DNA from: Golubevia sp. BC0850
Lineage: Eukaryota > Basidiomycota > Exobasidiomycetes > Golubeviales > Golubeviaceae
NCBI GenBank assembly: GCA_012976225.1
Contig: JAAVVG010000002.1
Location: 1,178,001 to 1,242,000 of the forward strand
DNA: 64,000 nucleotides
Reading direction: 5' to 3'
The notes under the pieces: model-generated
Seen by the model: only the letters and a program-made list of their open reading frames with translations
Databases searched by the model: none
What the model was told of the DNA's origin: nothing
Part shown: one piece after another, positions 25,014 to 36,168 of the stretch
Layout of the letters: every line of letters begins with the position of its first letter
Position numbering within the stretch: the first letter of the stretch is position 1
Made by a program: the position numbers and the translations under genes

Positions 25014-27438
25014 CTATCGATGAATCAAAACTTTTCCTGGTCGCTCGAGTCCGGGGTCGACTCCTGACCAATGAAAAGTTAGAGACATCAGAGAGTGGAT
25101 TTTGTTTTTCTTGTAGTGAAGACTGCGAGAAGAGAATTCGAGGATGGAGTGTCAGAAGAGAAAAAGATCGAGATGGCGCAAGTGACGACGCTCAACTTTC
25201 ATACCCGTCACCCAAGTCGGAAGGCCTGTTTCCAGCACTAGGTCTCAACTCACCTATCAGAAATATCCTGCAATTGCTTATGGACTTCCTCAGCGTCGGG
25301 ATCTGCTCCCACATCTTCAGCATGTTCAGCAAACTCTATTGAGTCTCCAGTAGTTCTTCTTCTTCCAATCAAAGCATTGCCAGAAGCATTTCTCTCAGCA
25401 ATAACTCCTCGATAGCCTTCTGCTATCCGCGCTTGTCTTTCCTTGGCTATTCGTTCTCTGATTTCGGACTTCTTCTCCTCAGCCACCTTTCCACCAGAAT
25501 CGACTGTGTCTCTTCTGATCACGTCTTCTTCTGCTTTGTTTCCATCGATTTCTTGCTTTGCCTTGGCTTCGTTTGCGCGTTTCCTGGATAAAGAGAATTG
25601 AATGAAAGTAGCCTTGCTGAAGATTGCGACCGTTTTGTGAGGGCCCACTGTAGAGCGAAAGATATGTGGCAGAAGGAAAGGATAATCACTGAAGTCCAAA
25701 TGATGACACCCAGCGAGAGTGAAGAGCCATCTTTGTCAGAGAGAGCAGGAGAGGAGAAGGGAGAAGGGATGTGAGTTCGGGTGTTGAAGCGCTGGAGTTT
25801 CAACTTTCAAGTCGCCTATCAAGGCCGCACCCTTTGTTCTCTCCATTAGCCGCTCTAGCTTCCGAAAGGATCGTCTGAAGCTTGTTGAAGTGTTCTGACC
25901 AAATTGTGAATCCTTCCGAGTTGAAGACATAGATTGGAGCTGTTGGGGCTTGAGTTTGAGAGACCTTCTGATCGTCCTCTCCTTTCTTGTCATTCTTGAA
26001 CTCAAAATCCAGATTTCCGTCCTTAGACTTGTGTTCAGCGGTGTTACTGTTAGATCTCTTCTCCAACTCTTTCTGAGTAAGCAGCGGTTCCACCCAAGGA
26101 TCCAGAGCAATACCTAGAGGGAAAGGAGAATCGCCCTTCAAAGTCTCCAGAACAGTACAGCCACCGAAAGAGTGACCAACTAGCGAAGGGAAGCTCATAT
26201 ATAGTTTATCCTTCCAGGTAGATAGCAGTTCAGGGTGTTCGTTCAGGTTTTGACTAGATTCCTTAAACTTGAACTTCTTCTCCGCTAATTTCGTTCCTAA
26301 CTTCCTTGTACTTTCTCTTGCGACTTCGGCACCTTCTCCACTATTGATTCGCTCCAATATATGTTTGCATTCCAAGATTTCTGCTTTCCTCATAGCAAGT
26401 TGAGCTCCTCTCAAAGCCAATTCTTCTTCAGAGGCATCAGGAGCGAACGATCTCAATCCTACTTGTTCGAAAACAAGATAAGGGACTGCTGCTTTCTTTG
26501 GATGTCCACCACTCTCAGAAGTCTTGGTTTTCGCTTGAGGTTCCGTTGTCTTGCTATTCCTATCGACGTGTCGGACAACGGAAGCAATCCCACTACCGTC
26601 CCGATGCTCGATAGCAGCCACGATGACTCCATGACTGGCCAGCTCACCGCAGAATTGAGAGTAGGATAGCCTGTTACCAGCTAGTCCGTGACTGAAGATG
26701 ATGACTGGGAAGGGCGATTGAGTTTCTGCTAGAGGTGCTCCAACGAGACAAGGAAAGGAGGCGTTGGCTAGACTTAGAAGGGCAGGCGAGGCGGGAATGG
26801 CGAAAGGCCCGTATTGACCAACGTACTTGAAGAAAGCACTCATACCCTTTCCTTTCGGTCTGGGTTGGTGAGAGAGCGAGGACAGGGGTAAGTCCGACAT
26901 TCTGAATGGGAACGGAGAGGTCAGCTCTATACTCACCTTCCCATCCAAGCTCCTTTTGAATAGTGTTTGGCTTCTTCCTTAGTGACACTTGATGGCTAGA
27001 GATGTAAAGAAGACGATGCCAGCGTCAGTCTTGTCCTCTGAGAGACTCATTTAGCATTTGCCAACTCACAGCATAAATTGTGAACAGCGTTGTATCGAAA
27101 TGTAGCGTAGAAGTCGATTTCTTTGATCGGAATGGATCGAATTGTTCCTCTTCGTTCTCTCCGTCTTCGTTCTGACGTCCGACTTGAGCTTTTCTAGAGT
27201 GATCTACATCATCTTTGTGAGTGACCTTCACTTTAGCTTGCTGAGTTCCTTCTCTATTCTCTTCTGAATCTGTCTGTTTTCCTTTCCTGTCTGATTTGTT
27301 TTCCTTCTTGAACTTTTTTCGATTATTGAGTTTGGTGGCTTCGACAACTCCAGAGGCGAAGTATCGTGGTTCTCTCGCTGGGATTTCGAGATCGATGCAA
27401 GTAACTTGATACTTTCCTGTGTAGGCGGGCAATCTCAT
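25014..27438 (-). CDS. PAF-acetylhydrolase-like phospholipase A2 (alpha/beta hydrolase)
   Basis: Five exons on the minus strand (27070-27438, 26937-26995, 25831-26901, 25254-25730, 25014-25122) give 694 aa. The enzyme family removes short or oxidised acyl chains from phospholipids such as platelet-activating factor. N-terminal MRLPAYTGKYQVTCIDLEIP is the family opening. VIIFSHGLAGNRLSYSQFC is the oxyanion-hole region, EHRDGSG follows, and GHSFGG near residue 387 holds the Ser nucleophile. AGCHHLDFSDYPFLLP supplies the catalytic His region. Residues 60-115 are an unusual Lys/Glu-rich insert, and about 460-600 carry further charged stretches, which makes it longer than the 400-440 aa of the animal enzymes. 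The stop is 68 bp from the converging GAF-gene stop. An upstream in-frame ATG at 27561 is possible but less family-like. Confidence 0.88.
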
Positions 27439-27666
27439 TCCTGTTGCTTGATGGTTGGCAGAAAGAGATGTAGTTTGGATTAAGATGGTGCAATGATGGA
27501 GGAACGAAGAAGAAGAACCATGATTTTTGAATTCGACTGTACATAGATTTTTGTACTCCACTTCCGCGTTGCCGAGTCCTGGACGATCTCAACCACTCAA
27601 CGTTCTCCCACTTTCCAAATCGTTGAGCATTCCAAAGAGATCATGACAAAATCAATACAAAGTAGT

Positions 27667-28819
27667 CTACAGTTTCCCACCCCGTTTGCCCTCAATCAAA
27701 TCCAGCCTAACCCCCTTTACCAATCTCTCAGCTGCTCCACAAAGAAGCTCATAGATGGCATTCCCTTCCCCTTTCTTCCTAAGTTCCTCGCTCATCTCCA
27801 TCCAACCTGAATCTCCATCTCCAAGTTTTTTCCTATCTTGATCGTCTCCGAACACGTAAACCGTGTCTCTAATCGTCCTCTCCAATTTTTGACTGACGTT
27901 AGGCAGATCCGTTCCCATAAGGATCCTCCCCTTCCTAGCTAAACCCATAACATCTTCATATGCTTCTGAACTCGGTTGAGGAAAGGGCACTGACCTAGTT
28001 ACTGTAGGAGTAGTATCGAGATAAAGATTAGAATACCTTTTTGCCAAATGAATTGCGTCCATAACTGCTGGAGATCCAGAGTGAGCTAAAATCAACTTCA
28101 ATTTAGGATGTTTCTTCAACAAGATTTCCAATTCTTCTACTTCTGGACTTGTAGTATGACCTGTGGTTGAAGTTCCTAAATGAACTACTACTGGGAATTG
28201 TATCTCTTCTGCCAGTTTCCAATAATCTGAGAAGGCTTCATGCATGACTCCATAAGAACCAACGCTGCAATGAAGTTTTGAAACTTTGGATCCTGATCTT
28301 ATAGCCTCTTTTGCGGTCTTTAATACTTCTTCTTTACCATCTGAAGGATGGCATGTGAAGCCGGCTACTGGTTCCAACCCACATTCTCGTAGCGATTCGC
28401 AAACTTCTAAGATGTCTTGATTTAACTTTCGAGACATTCCACTTTTATGAGCATAGGGTAAGACCCAGGAACCTTTTATTTTGGAATCGGATTGAATCTT
28501 TGCTAACTCTGGAATTAAAGATGACGGGTATGGAAGTTTAAAGTTGCCGTGAGATGGGAAGGAGGATTCGTCTGGGAAAGCTCCACAGCAGGTTGGAAAA
28601 GGCGCATCGTTGGTTGGAGAAGAATCTTCTTGATCTGATAAAAGAGAGATGGAGGTCTCGAAGAAGCTTCTGATCTTCGCGGCTAACCGTTCCGGGAGAA
28701 TGTCTGCGAAGGAAGAGACGGAGAAGGCAATAAGACAGAGTAGAGTGGAAAGATCACAGGTGAGAGATATAGAGATACTTACGTGTATGGGCATCTACTA
28801 TCCAAGGTTCAGAGTCCAT
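27667..28819 (-). CDS. Metal-dependent amidohydrolase (Amidohydrolase_2 type)
   Basis: Two exons (28783-28819 and 27667-28703) give 357 aa. The first exon, only 12 codons, joins in phase to make DAHTHILPERLAAK, so the metal-binding HxH pair is H11/H13. Later candidate ligands are His in VVVHLGTSTTGH, His in LILAHSGSP and Asp in LMGTDLP, the usual order for the TIM-barrel family that includes ACMSD and gamma-resorcylate decarboxylase. Such proteins hydrolyse or decarboxylate small acids; the substrate here cannot be told. The gene lies head to head with the RING-CH gene (177 bp between starts), and its stop is 228 bp from the PAF-AH start. Confidence 0.85.
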
Positions 28820-28996
28820 CAATGAGGATTAGAGAAGAAGTGAAAAAAGTTGAGAGGTTGACGTGGAAGGGAAGCAGTCTTGGCTTCTTCAAAAGGGAAA
28901 GAAAGAGTGATTAGAATCTCACCTCACACTCCACCAATCACCAAAGTCAATCATTTCAACCGATTCTCAAAGGAAAAACAAGCAGTTCCAAACAAC

Positions 28997-30792
28997 ATGG
29001 AGGCCGATCTGAATCAGAGACGACCTTTCAGAGCAGAACAAGATCAAGAAGCTGTTGGTTTAGAAGATGTCCCTCATCCACCTCTACCAAATGATGACTC
29101 CAGCAGTACAGAAGCAAACCCGAACGCAGATGCATATGATCCTTACTTGACGGAAGAGCAAAAGCAGAATAAGGAAGAAGAGGAGAAGAAGAGAAATAGT
29201 CAAGATCTTATCTGTAGAATCTGCTTTGAGGGCCGTTCCGAAGATGAGCTGGGGAAGCTGTTCTCTCCTTGCAAGTGTAGGGGAACCATGAAGGTGAGTG
29301 AATGGATTAGTTAGGAAGCTGTAATCAGTGAAACTTAGTGGGTAGAGTAGAGGGAACAAGGTGGAGAAGGAGCCGATCCCTCTATGTGTTGGTGCCTTAT
29401 AAACCCTCACGCTTCACAGAGTATGACTTGGGTTCCCTCCAAAGAAGTGCTGATGACAATAGATATCATTTGAATCATCCGTGGCGAAGGAGAACGGGAG
29501 GTTGACAGAATTCGACTGAGCTCACTGCTCGGAAGAGGGCCGTGGGTGGGACACAGTAGGAGGAAGCTCTGGCTCTGTGAATCTAAATCAGGCAGCTGTG
29601 TAGTTGAGATCCAATCCATTTTATATGTCAGAGAAAGAAGAGACTTATGCTCAAAACCGTGGTCTGGATCTGACGCCTCTCTCTCTCCCATTCCACCACC
29701 AGTACGTCCATTCTGCCTGCCTATCTCAATGGAGGAACATGTCTCAAGCCTCCAATTCCTTTGTTCGCTGCGATCAATGTCACACTCCTTACAAGTTTCG
29801 CAAGTCCAAGTTCATCGGAGTTTTAACGAACAACGCGGTTCTTCTACTGATGACAACCTTCATCTTCATCTTTATGGCCCTCTCTTCTGGGGCCATCATC
29901 AGCGCTGGCTTGGATTCCAGTGCGGTCACTCAGAATAATTGGGACGACGAGGCCTACTGTGGTTGGCTGGGTTGTGGACTCGACGATTACACTGGGCTTT
30001 CTGGTTTCTTTCACACGTTTAGGAAGATGGATTCAAAGAACCTCAACCTTCTTTCTGACAATTTGGGGAAAGTTATACCAATCAAAGGAGCAGACGATCA
30101 AGGTCAAGAAGAAATGGTTGTAGTTTTAGATGATCATTTCGTCGACATTTTGGAACTACCAGATGGTGGGAAGGTCTTTTCGGAAGAATCTAGGGAGATT
30201 CGTTGGTTTCAGAGTTTGATTTGGGAATACAAGTTTGGGAGAGGTGGAGCGTATGAAACGGAACATCTAGAACTTTTGAGAGAGGTTGAGGCTACTTCAA
30301 AGAGAAAATTGAAGGAAGGCAACAAGTCAAATCTAGCTGACGAGGATTCAACGAACCTCAAAAAAGTCGGAACAGCCAAGATCGTAGTTGAAAAGATGGT
30401 TACTCGAGAGGAGCTGAATACTTGGACTGGTAAATTGGCTAAGCAATGTGAGTACGACGGTGCAATCCTCTCCACTATCCGCTCGCTGACTTCCTCTTCT
30501 CCTGCCGGCTCTTTCCAACACAGTCTCTCTCGGATTGTCTTTCATAGGTCTCGCCTCTCTACCATTCTCAGGTTTCGGCTCACTACTTAACTTCGGGATT
30601 AATCGCTCAATCCTAAGAAGAACCCGGAGACGAGATGACGACAGCCCTTCTCAATTGGTGGCAGTTCTATTCGTCTTAGCCGTCGTAGTTGGACTGCTAT
30701 TCACGTTCTCCAAGACCTTTTCTTTCGTCAAACGTCAAACTAGGAAAGCTTTGAATGAAGTTGAAGACTTAGTTTTGGATTGGCAAGAATAG
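28997..30792 (+). CDS. Membrane RING-CH (MARCH-type) E3 ubiquitin ligase
   Basis: Three exons (28997-29293, 29703-30447, 30524-30792) give 436 aa. The RING-CH finger is split by intron 1: ICRICFEGRSEDELGKLF and CKCRGTMK, then YVHSACLSQW and VRCDQCHTPYKF, giving the C4HC3 set C73, C76, C92, C94, H102, C105, C122, C125. Membrane segments follow at about 136-165 and, in the last exon, about 353-372 and 395-415. MARCH proteins ubiquitinate membrane proteins for endocytosis or ER degradation. A 165-residue charged segment lies between the membrane parts. The first Met in frame, 28997, was chosen; the frame is open upstream to 28880 without an ATG. Intron 1 is 409 nt, long for this genome, and may host a snoRNA. 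Confidence 0.85.
29443..29528 (+). ncRNA. Candidate intronic C/D-box snoRNA
   Basis: It lies inside the 409-nt first intron of the RING-CH gene. A C-box-like TGATGA is at 29451-29456, preceded by C rather than the preferred purine. A D-box CTGA is at 29516-29519. The flanks AAGTGC (29445-29450) and GCTCACTG (29520-29527) can pair as a 4-5 bp terminal stem, as in intron-processed C/D snoRNAs. The length of about 80 nt fits. I could not match a guide to rRNA by eye. Confidence 0.3.
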
Positions 30793-31639
30793 GCAGTTTG
30801 AGACCATCTGTAAATTCCTTTCTGTATTCAATATCGGTCGTCCTGGCTCTTCATCACTTCTCAAACGTGTAATATTACTCAATCTTTTCAATTTCTAAGA
30901 ACGGTCTGCAATTAGTCTTCCGACGGGAAAGTAGTGAAAGAAGAACAGACGATCGACTGAGTGGCAAAACGAGACTTGGAGACTCTTCGTGGACCCGCTC
31001 CTTCGAGTAGTCCTTCTCTATTCTTCTCTCTGTAGAAGCGCAGACTCAGACTGATGGGGGTCTCTCGATCTCTAGGCCTGTGATCGGAACCGTGCGCAAT
31101 GCATCTAACGTCTCGATACTTTGGAGGCTGAATTCTGTCCGTCGCTCGACGCCATTGACGTCACTTTTCTATCGGCCAACCCAATAGACTGGCAGCTAAA
31201 TGTGATGGATATTTCAGTCAAAATGGTTTGGAGGTCATCGAGAGTGGAAACAAGGCGTCGATTCGTTGGGCAAACGAAAAGCATAGACGGCGAAGCAAGT
31301 TTTGAGTTGGCAAGCGGCGGTTCAGAAGCTCAGCCCTTCCAAAGCTCCAGAGATCAAATTAATCAAAGTTCCTGAAATTCGTCTTTCGGAAGAGTGAAAG
31401 AGTGACAGGGAACGAAAGGAAGGGGAGGAAGGAGAAGAGAACGCCACAGGTTAGTGCGGGTGTGGCGTCTGGCCGTAGGCAACTATGTACCCAACCGAGG
31501 ATCATCGTCGTTCGTCAACGTTCTCTAACAAACTCCACAGATAACTATCGATTTAATCTTGGAAGAAACAGGTATATAAGAGGGCCTTTTCACCTCAAAA
31601 TCCTCTCCCCCACAACTTCTCTTCTCTCTCTCACACACA
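30793..31639. promoter_or_regulatory. Intergenic region and promoter of the GH25 gene
   Basis: This 847-bp stretch has no supported gene. Near its right end a good TATA box (TATATAAG, 31573-31580) sits 60 bp before the GH25 start codon, followed by a CT-rich leader ending CACACACA. An incomplete open frame at 31121-31375 has no recognisable motif. Confidence 0.5.
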
Positions 31640-32567
31640 ATGCAACTTCAAGCTACTCTACTTCCATTAATCGTCGCCAGCCTTGCCTGGGCTTCTCCAA
31701 TCGAGAAGCGTACCCCTGCTAGCAGTGTCAAAGGAGTGAGTATCGAGAGTTTCTCGTTGAGGAACCGACACTTTTCTGACTTCCAATCGGTTCTGTTCCT
31801 CATCAGTGCGATGTCTCTCACTATCAAGCCGGAGCCAGTCTTGCTACTGCCAAAGCTAACGGAGCTTCCTTCGTTATCATCAAAGCTACTGAGGGAACCA
31901 CTTACGTCGATTCAAGCTTCTCTGACTTCTATGGACAAGCCAACAACGCCGGTTTAATCCGTGGAGGCTATCACTTTGCTCACCCTGCCGTAGGAGGGGG
32001 TGCTGCCCAAGCTAACTATTTCTTGGCTCATGGAGGGGGCTGGACTGGAGATGGAAAGACTCTACCAGGGTGAGTGCGTCAGAAGAAAGGTTGAGAAGTA
32101 AAGTCTTGACTCTGACGTCTCCCCTACTCTCTTACTTCTGCAGAATGCTTGATCTTGAGTCAGAGGGATCCTCAGGCGAGTGTTGGGGACTAAGCCAGGC
32201 TCAGATGATTGCTTTCATCAAGGACTTTGGTAACACATACAAAGCTAAGACTGGAAGACTTCCAATGCTCTACGCTAACGCCAACTGGCTCAGCACTTGT
32301 TTGAAGGGCTCAACTGAACTAGCCGATGCAGTGAGTAGATAGATACTGATGTTGGAAGGCTTGAGAGCTCGACTGATATTCTATTCTATTGAAATCTAGG
32401 GATACCCACTCGTAATTGCAGCATACAATTCCGGCGCCAACCCTTCTTCTACTCCTGGATGGCCTTATGCGACATTCTGGCAATGGGCCGACTCTGGAAC
32501 CTTCCCAGGTGATCAGGACGTTTTCCAGGGCTCAGCCGCGAACTTGGTTAAGTTTGCGACTGGTTGA
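31640..32567 (+). CDS. Secreted GH25 muramidase (lysozyme)
   Basis: Four exons (31640-31735, 31807-32069, 32144-32330, 32400-32567) give 237 aa. A signal peptide (MQLQATLLPLIVASLAWA) is followed by a Kex2-like site EKR. The GH25 barrel then begins CDVSHYQAG (D34), with FVIIKATEGTTYVDSSF, GLIRGGYHFAHP, the catalytic-type MLDLESE (D123, E125) and, at the end, PYATFWQWADSGTFPG. GH25 enzymes cleave the beta-1,4 MurNAc-GlcNAc bond of bacterial peptidoglycan; fungal members such as the Chalaropsis enzyme also accept O-acetylated muramic acid. The likely role is feeding on, or competing with, bacteria outside the cell. Fungal GH25 genes are often thought to have come from bacteria, but three introns here show long residence. 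Confidence 0.93.
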
Positions 32568-33758
32568 ATGGATTGTTGAAGCTTCCAAAACACTTTGAAA
32601 CCTTTGTACTACTTACGCTATCTTTTGCCTTGAAATTTAATATCGCGTTGAATCTTGATATCTATTTCGAGTATTCTTTGACCTCTTCGAACTAATCAGT
32701 CTGATTTGAGGCTTCCAGATAGAGGAGGAAGACAGAGAACCGAATTCCAAGTCGACGTCGACGTCGCAGCCCCTTGCTACCTCGTGGTCGTCAAAGCTTC
32801 AAAGCTTCGTCGCAACATCTGGTAGTCGGCTCCGAGCTGAAAATGGGCCATGGAACGAGATCTTTGCAGACTCGGCGAGGGAGAAACTCTCAAAGATCAG
32901 ATTTCCTCGGAGGGGTCATGCCAGAGGCAAGCCTTAGCGGATGTTCCATTCGCGAGGAGAAACCAAACAGACGAGAGCTTCATCAACCCTGGAACCTGGT
33001 CGAATTTTCAGATAAGGCTCTTTGACAGCTTTTGATTCTCATTCAGGTAAAGCGACAGGCGCGAGACGAGTGTCAAGAGTTGTGTCGTCATTTGCTCACA
33101 CACATTTACATCTTACATCTTGAGGAGCGTCTCGGAAGGTAGAATCTTGTTGAAGTTCATCTGGTCAGGGAGAATTAAAGCAATGATTAAAGTTGGATTT
33201 AGAGCTGTCCCCAATTGGGTTGGATCGAGGAAATGACTTCCGGTTGGGAGAGGATGTGATGAAAGTGAAGCAGTTACCGACCTCACAGATTGTCTGACTT
33301 CCACCTACATCCTGTCGTGGTTACTTTCCTTCTTTTGTACACAGATTGAAAGGTTTATCTACGACCAATCGACACCGAAGAGACGAGGCTGTCAGCAGAA
33401 GAGGGTGAGAGAGAGGAAGAAGCTGGGTTCCAAGTGAGCCTAACGATGCTCAAGCTTCTTCTTGAATTCTCAATTTACCTATCGATTTGTAAGACCAGTT
33501 ATGTAGACACGTCTTCCCAGAGGTACGGAGCGAATCGGTTTTCCTTCTACAGAAGAGAACGGGAGGAGAGTGTAGACGAGGAAGAGTCGATGTCTGTTCA
33601 TGTCTTATCATTTCCGTTGAAACGAGATCTTAATTCCTATCTTACTCTTGAAGCGAAAGAGTCCAATTCAACTAGGAGAGTCGAAAGGAAGAGACAATTG
33701 AAAGTGCTCCCCAAGTCTCCAACTGATCCTTCCCACCGCCAACCCAACCAACGTCAAG
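32568..33758. other. 1.2-kb intergenic stretch without a clear gene
   Basis: The GH25 3' flank occupies the left part. A short GTCGAC-type run (GTCGACGTCGACGTCGC) is near 32752. On the minus strand, 33113 to about 33250 reads as a protein-like segment (GSHFLDPTQLGTALNPTL, ending LPSETLLKM and a stop) that could be the last exon of a small gene, but I found no upstream exons. The right end is the SRP receptor promoter. Confidence 0.3.
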
Positions 33759-35492
33759 ATGGCACATCTTGGACCAGCTATGATTCCAAATGAAGAATCT
33801 GGACCGAATCCAGATAGTTGGATTCTAACTCATCTACCAGATTCGATTTCCACCTTACCGTCACCAATCCTTCTATCGCTTCCATTCCTATCCTTTCTTC
33901 TAATCTTACTCTTAACACTCCCTTCAAGGCGAACCCTCGAATCACCTCACAAAGCCAAATCAAAATCAAGAAACAGAAGCAAAAGAAGTTCAACCCCAAC
34001 AGTTCTCTTGATCGGACCAGAACAATCAGGAAAGACGAGTCTGTTTTCAAAGCTAGTCTTGAATTCAGTTCCTCTAACTCACACAAGTCAAAGAGAATCG
34101 AACTCGATCACAATCATTTCCATTGATGGAAACAAAAGATTGGAATTCCCAGATGATCCACCGCCTTCAAAGTCATCAACTTCAATTCAGCTAATCGATC
34201 TTCCAGGTCATCCAAGATTGAGACCTAGAGTTGGTGAATACATTCCAACTGCAGATGCAATCGTCTTCTGCGTTGATGCTACTTTGGCTAGTAGAGGCGG
34301 GAGTGCTAATACTGGTATAAAGAAGAGGGATGAGAGGCTGACTGATGCTGTAGAGTGAGTAGCTAGAGAGTGGGAAGGAACTGGTGGAAGGAGGTGGACT
34401 GGAAGATAGAGCCCTGATCTAGAGCAACCTCTGTGCGAGGAATAAAGATTGGAGTCATATCTATACTAGACCCTTCAAAAGTGAAGTAGAAATCGATGGA
34501 CCTGGCTGGCCACTACTCTTCCTCTAAGTGCACCCATGTCAAATTCGAGTCGCTCGACCAATCTGATTGGATCTCCCAAAAGCCTCTGAGCCGTAGTGGT
34601 GCAGAAAACAACCCCTTAGCTCACCTCTTCATTGAGGTTCGTAGCGTCTAGGCTCATCTTAATGCTCTATGGGTCTGATACGTGTTAAAGCTCAGATTCG
34701 GGCTGGCGGAAGTCGGAACCCACATCTTTTGATTTGTCTCCTTCCTTTTTCATTTTGGAAACCGCTTGCTGACCTTCTTTTTTCTCCCTGCTCTTTCGCT
34801 TCACTCTGATCTAAAGCCAACTCCACTCAGCGTTGACGATTCTCGCCAAACAGCGACTCTCGTCAAGAAACGCCAGCAATTCTACTCCTCCTTCAGTTTT
34901 GATCCTTTTCACAAGGTCTGATCTTTCACCTCTTCTCTCCTCATCAACTGAGAAGTCTACAGATCCAGATCAAAGAGCAAAGAGAAGAGCCCAACTACTT
35001 TCAAGAGCGAAAGCAGGATTGCAAGCAGAACTTGGAAGAAGAAGAGCTAACATGAGAATTGGATTGTCCTCAAGTTCATCTAATGGAGAAGCTAAAATTG
35101 GTGGATTAGACAAGGTCACAGGAGGGGGTTCAAGTAGTGGATCCAACGGAATCTTTTCGAGCATCTTATCTCTATTTGGAATCGGTTCTGGAGCTTCCTC
35201 TAGACCTGTAGCTTCGACTGACGAAGATGATGAACAGGAAGAGAACTCCGAAGAATTAGATTATGTCGATTGGAACGTTTTACAATCTCAAGCTGGTGGG
35301 AATGAATCAGGTATGGCAGCTGCTTCGACGAACTTCTCGTTGGAAAAATTGGATGAAGATGTGGTTTTGGATGGGAAGGCTGATTGTGCTCTTTCTAGCT
35401 TGTCGGAGATTGGGGATTGGGTTTCGGAGAAAATCAGTGGGGAAGAAGAAATCTTGGAATTGAAGAAGTGGTTGATTCACCTTGTAGAGTGA
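33759..35492 (+). CDS. SRP102: Signal recognition particle receptor subunit beta
   Basis: Two exons (33759-34354 and 34817-35492) give 423 aa. SRbeta is an ER-membrane GTPase that anchors the alpha subunit and helps hand ribosomes to the translocon. One membrane helix lies at about residues 34-54, followed by a basic Lys/Arg/Ser linker. The GTPase shows the P-loop GPEQSGKTS (86-94), the G3 motif DLPGHPRLR, and VFCVDATLASRG. The G4 motif is FTRSD instead of the usual NKxD. After the intron DQLHSALTILAKQRL continues the fold. An insert of about 110 Gly/Ser/acidic residues enlarges the C-terminal half beyond the usual 250-300 aa. The acceptor at 34816 (CTAAAG) was chosen because it alone keeps phase. 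The intron is 462 nt, unusually long here. Confidence 0.9.
34507..34727 (+). ncRNA. Candidate intronic H/ACA-like structured RNA
   Basis: It lies inside the 462-nt SRbeta intron. GCCACTAC (34509-34516) pairs with GTAGTGGT (34593-34600), closing a hairpin of about 90 nt. It is followed by AGAAAA (34603-34608), which fits the H-box ANANNA. A second hairpin can close with TGGGT (34670-34674) and ACCCA (34718-34722), and ACATCT (34722-34727) puts an ACA three bases from the proposed end. The overall plan resembles an H/ACA snoRNA, but short motifs like these arise by chance, and a pseudouridine pocket was not tested. Confidence 0.25.
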
Positions 35493-36168
35493 GAGTGGCA
35501 AATGAAATGGAACCTTTTTTGTGGAAGAAAGAAGTCCGTGTCGCTCGAACGTGGGTGCACTGTGTGGGCTTCTATTTCGAAAGCCTTTGGCAGTTTACTT
35601 GTGCAGCAGAGTCGCAGACATTCTGGTGAGAGCAGAGGGAGAATGGAAGCAGAAGCACGTTCGCGGCAGCCTTCCAAGCGAGAACGCCTCTCGTCTTCCA
35701 CTTTTCGTCAGTCCAAAGTCGAAGGGTGCTATGTACATACCCCCAGAAGCATCAGAAGGACAATAAATCAGAAGGAAACAACCTTTGCCACTCGAAAGAA
35801 GAAGGGAAGGAGAGGTATCGGGGTCGTAGAATTAGATTTCAAAAGCAAGTCACGAAGGCGCCGCAGCTAGGCCGCGATTAGCCTCTCGGATCGTGTCTAC
35901 CATGGACGCCATTTGACCACTTGATCAGAACCTCGCATGGAAGCAATCAAACAACTACTGGTGGGCGAACCTGATTTTCTGGGTCTGCTTATCAGCACGT
36001 TCGATAGGGCGTACATAGGAGAGGTATAAAGAGGGTTCAAGGTTTTCGAATCTTGCTTTCGAATTCCACATCTTTCCCTTTCTCGATTTCTCCCCTCCTT
36101 CCTTCCTTCTTGCCTCTGCCTTCTCGGTACCTTCTCTCTCTCCAACTTCACTCACTTTCTTTTTCAAG
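35493..36168. promoter_or_regulatory. Intergenic region and promoter of the RNase T1 gene
   Basis: This 676-bp gap has no supported gene. A TATA box (TATAAA, 36026-36031) lies about 140 bp before the RNase start and is followed by a CT-rich leader. Open frames in the left half are short and overlap on both strands without motifs. Confidence 0.5.

Noticed and set aside
28880-28996. N-terminal extension of the RING-CH protein from a TTG at 28880
   Set aside because: TTG is not a normal fungal start, and no ATG lies in frame before 28997.
34580-34655. TGAGCC...GGCTCA pairing with GGTTCGTAGC, possibly a tRNA in the SRbeta intron
   Set aside because: T-arm and anticodon stems do not form; the H/ACA-like reading uses the region better, though it is also uncertain.
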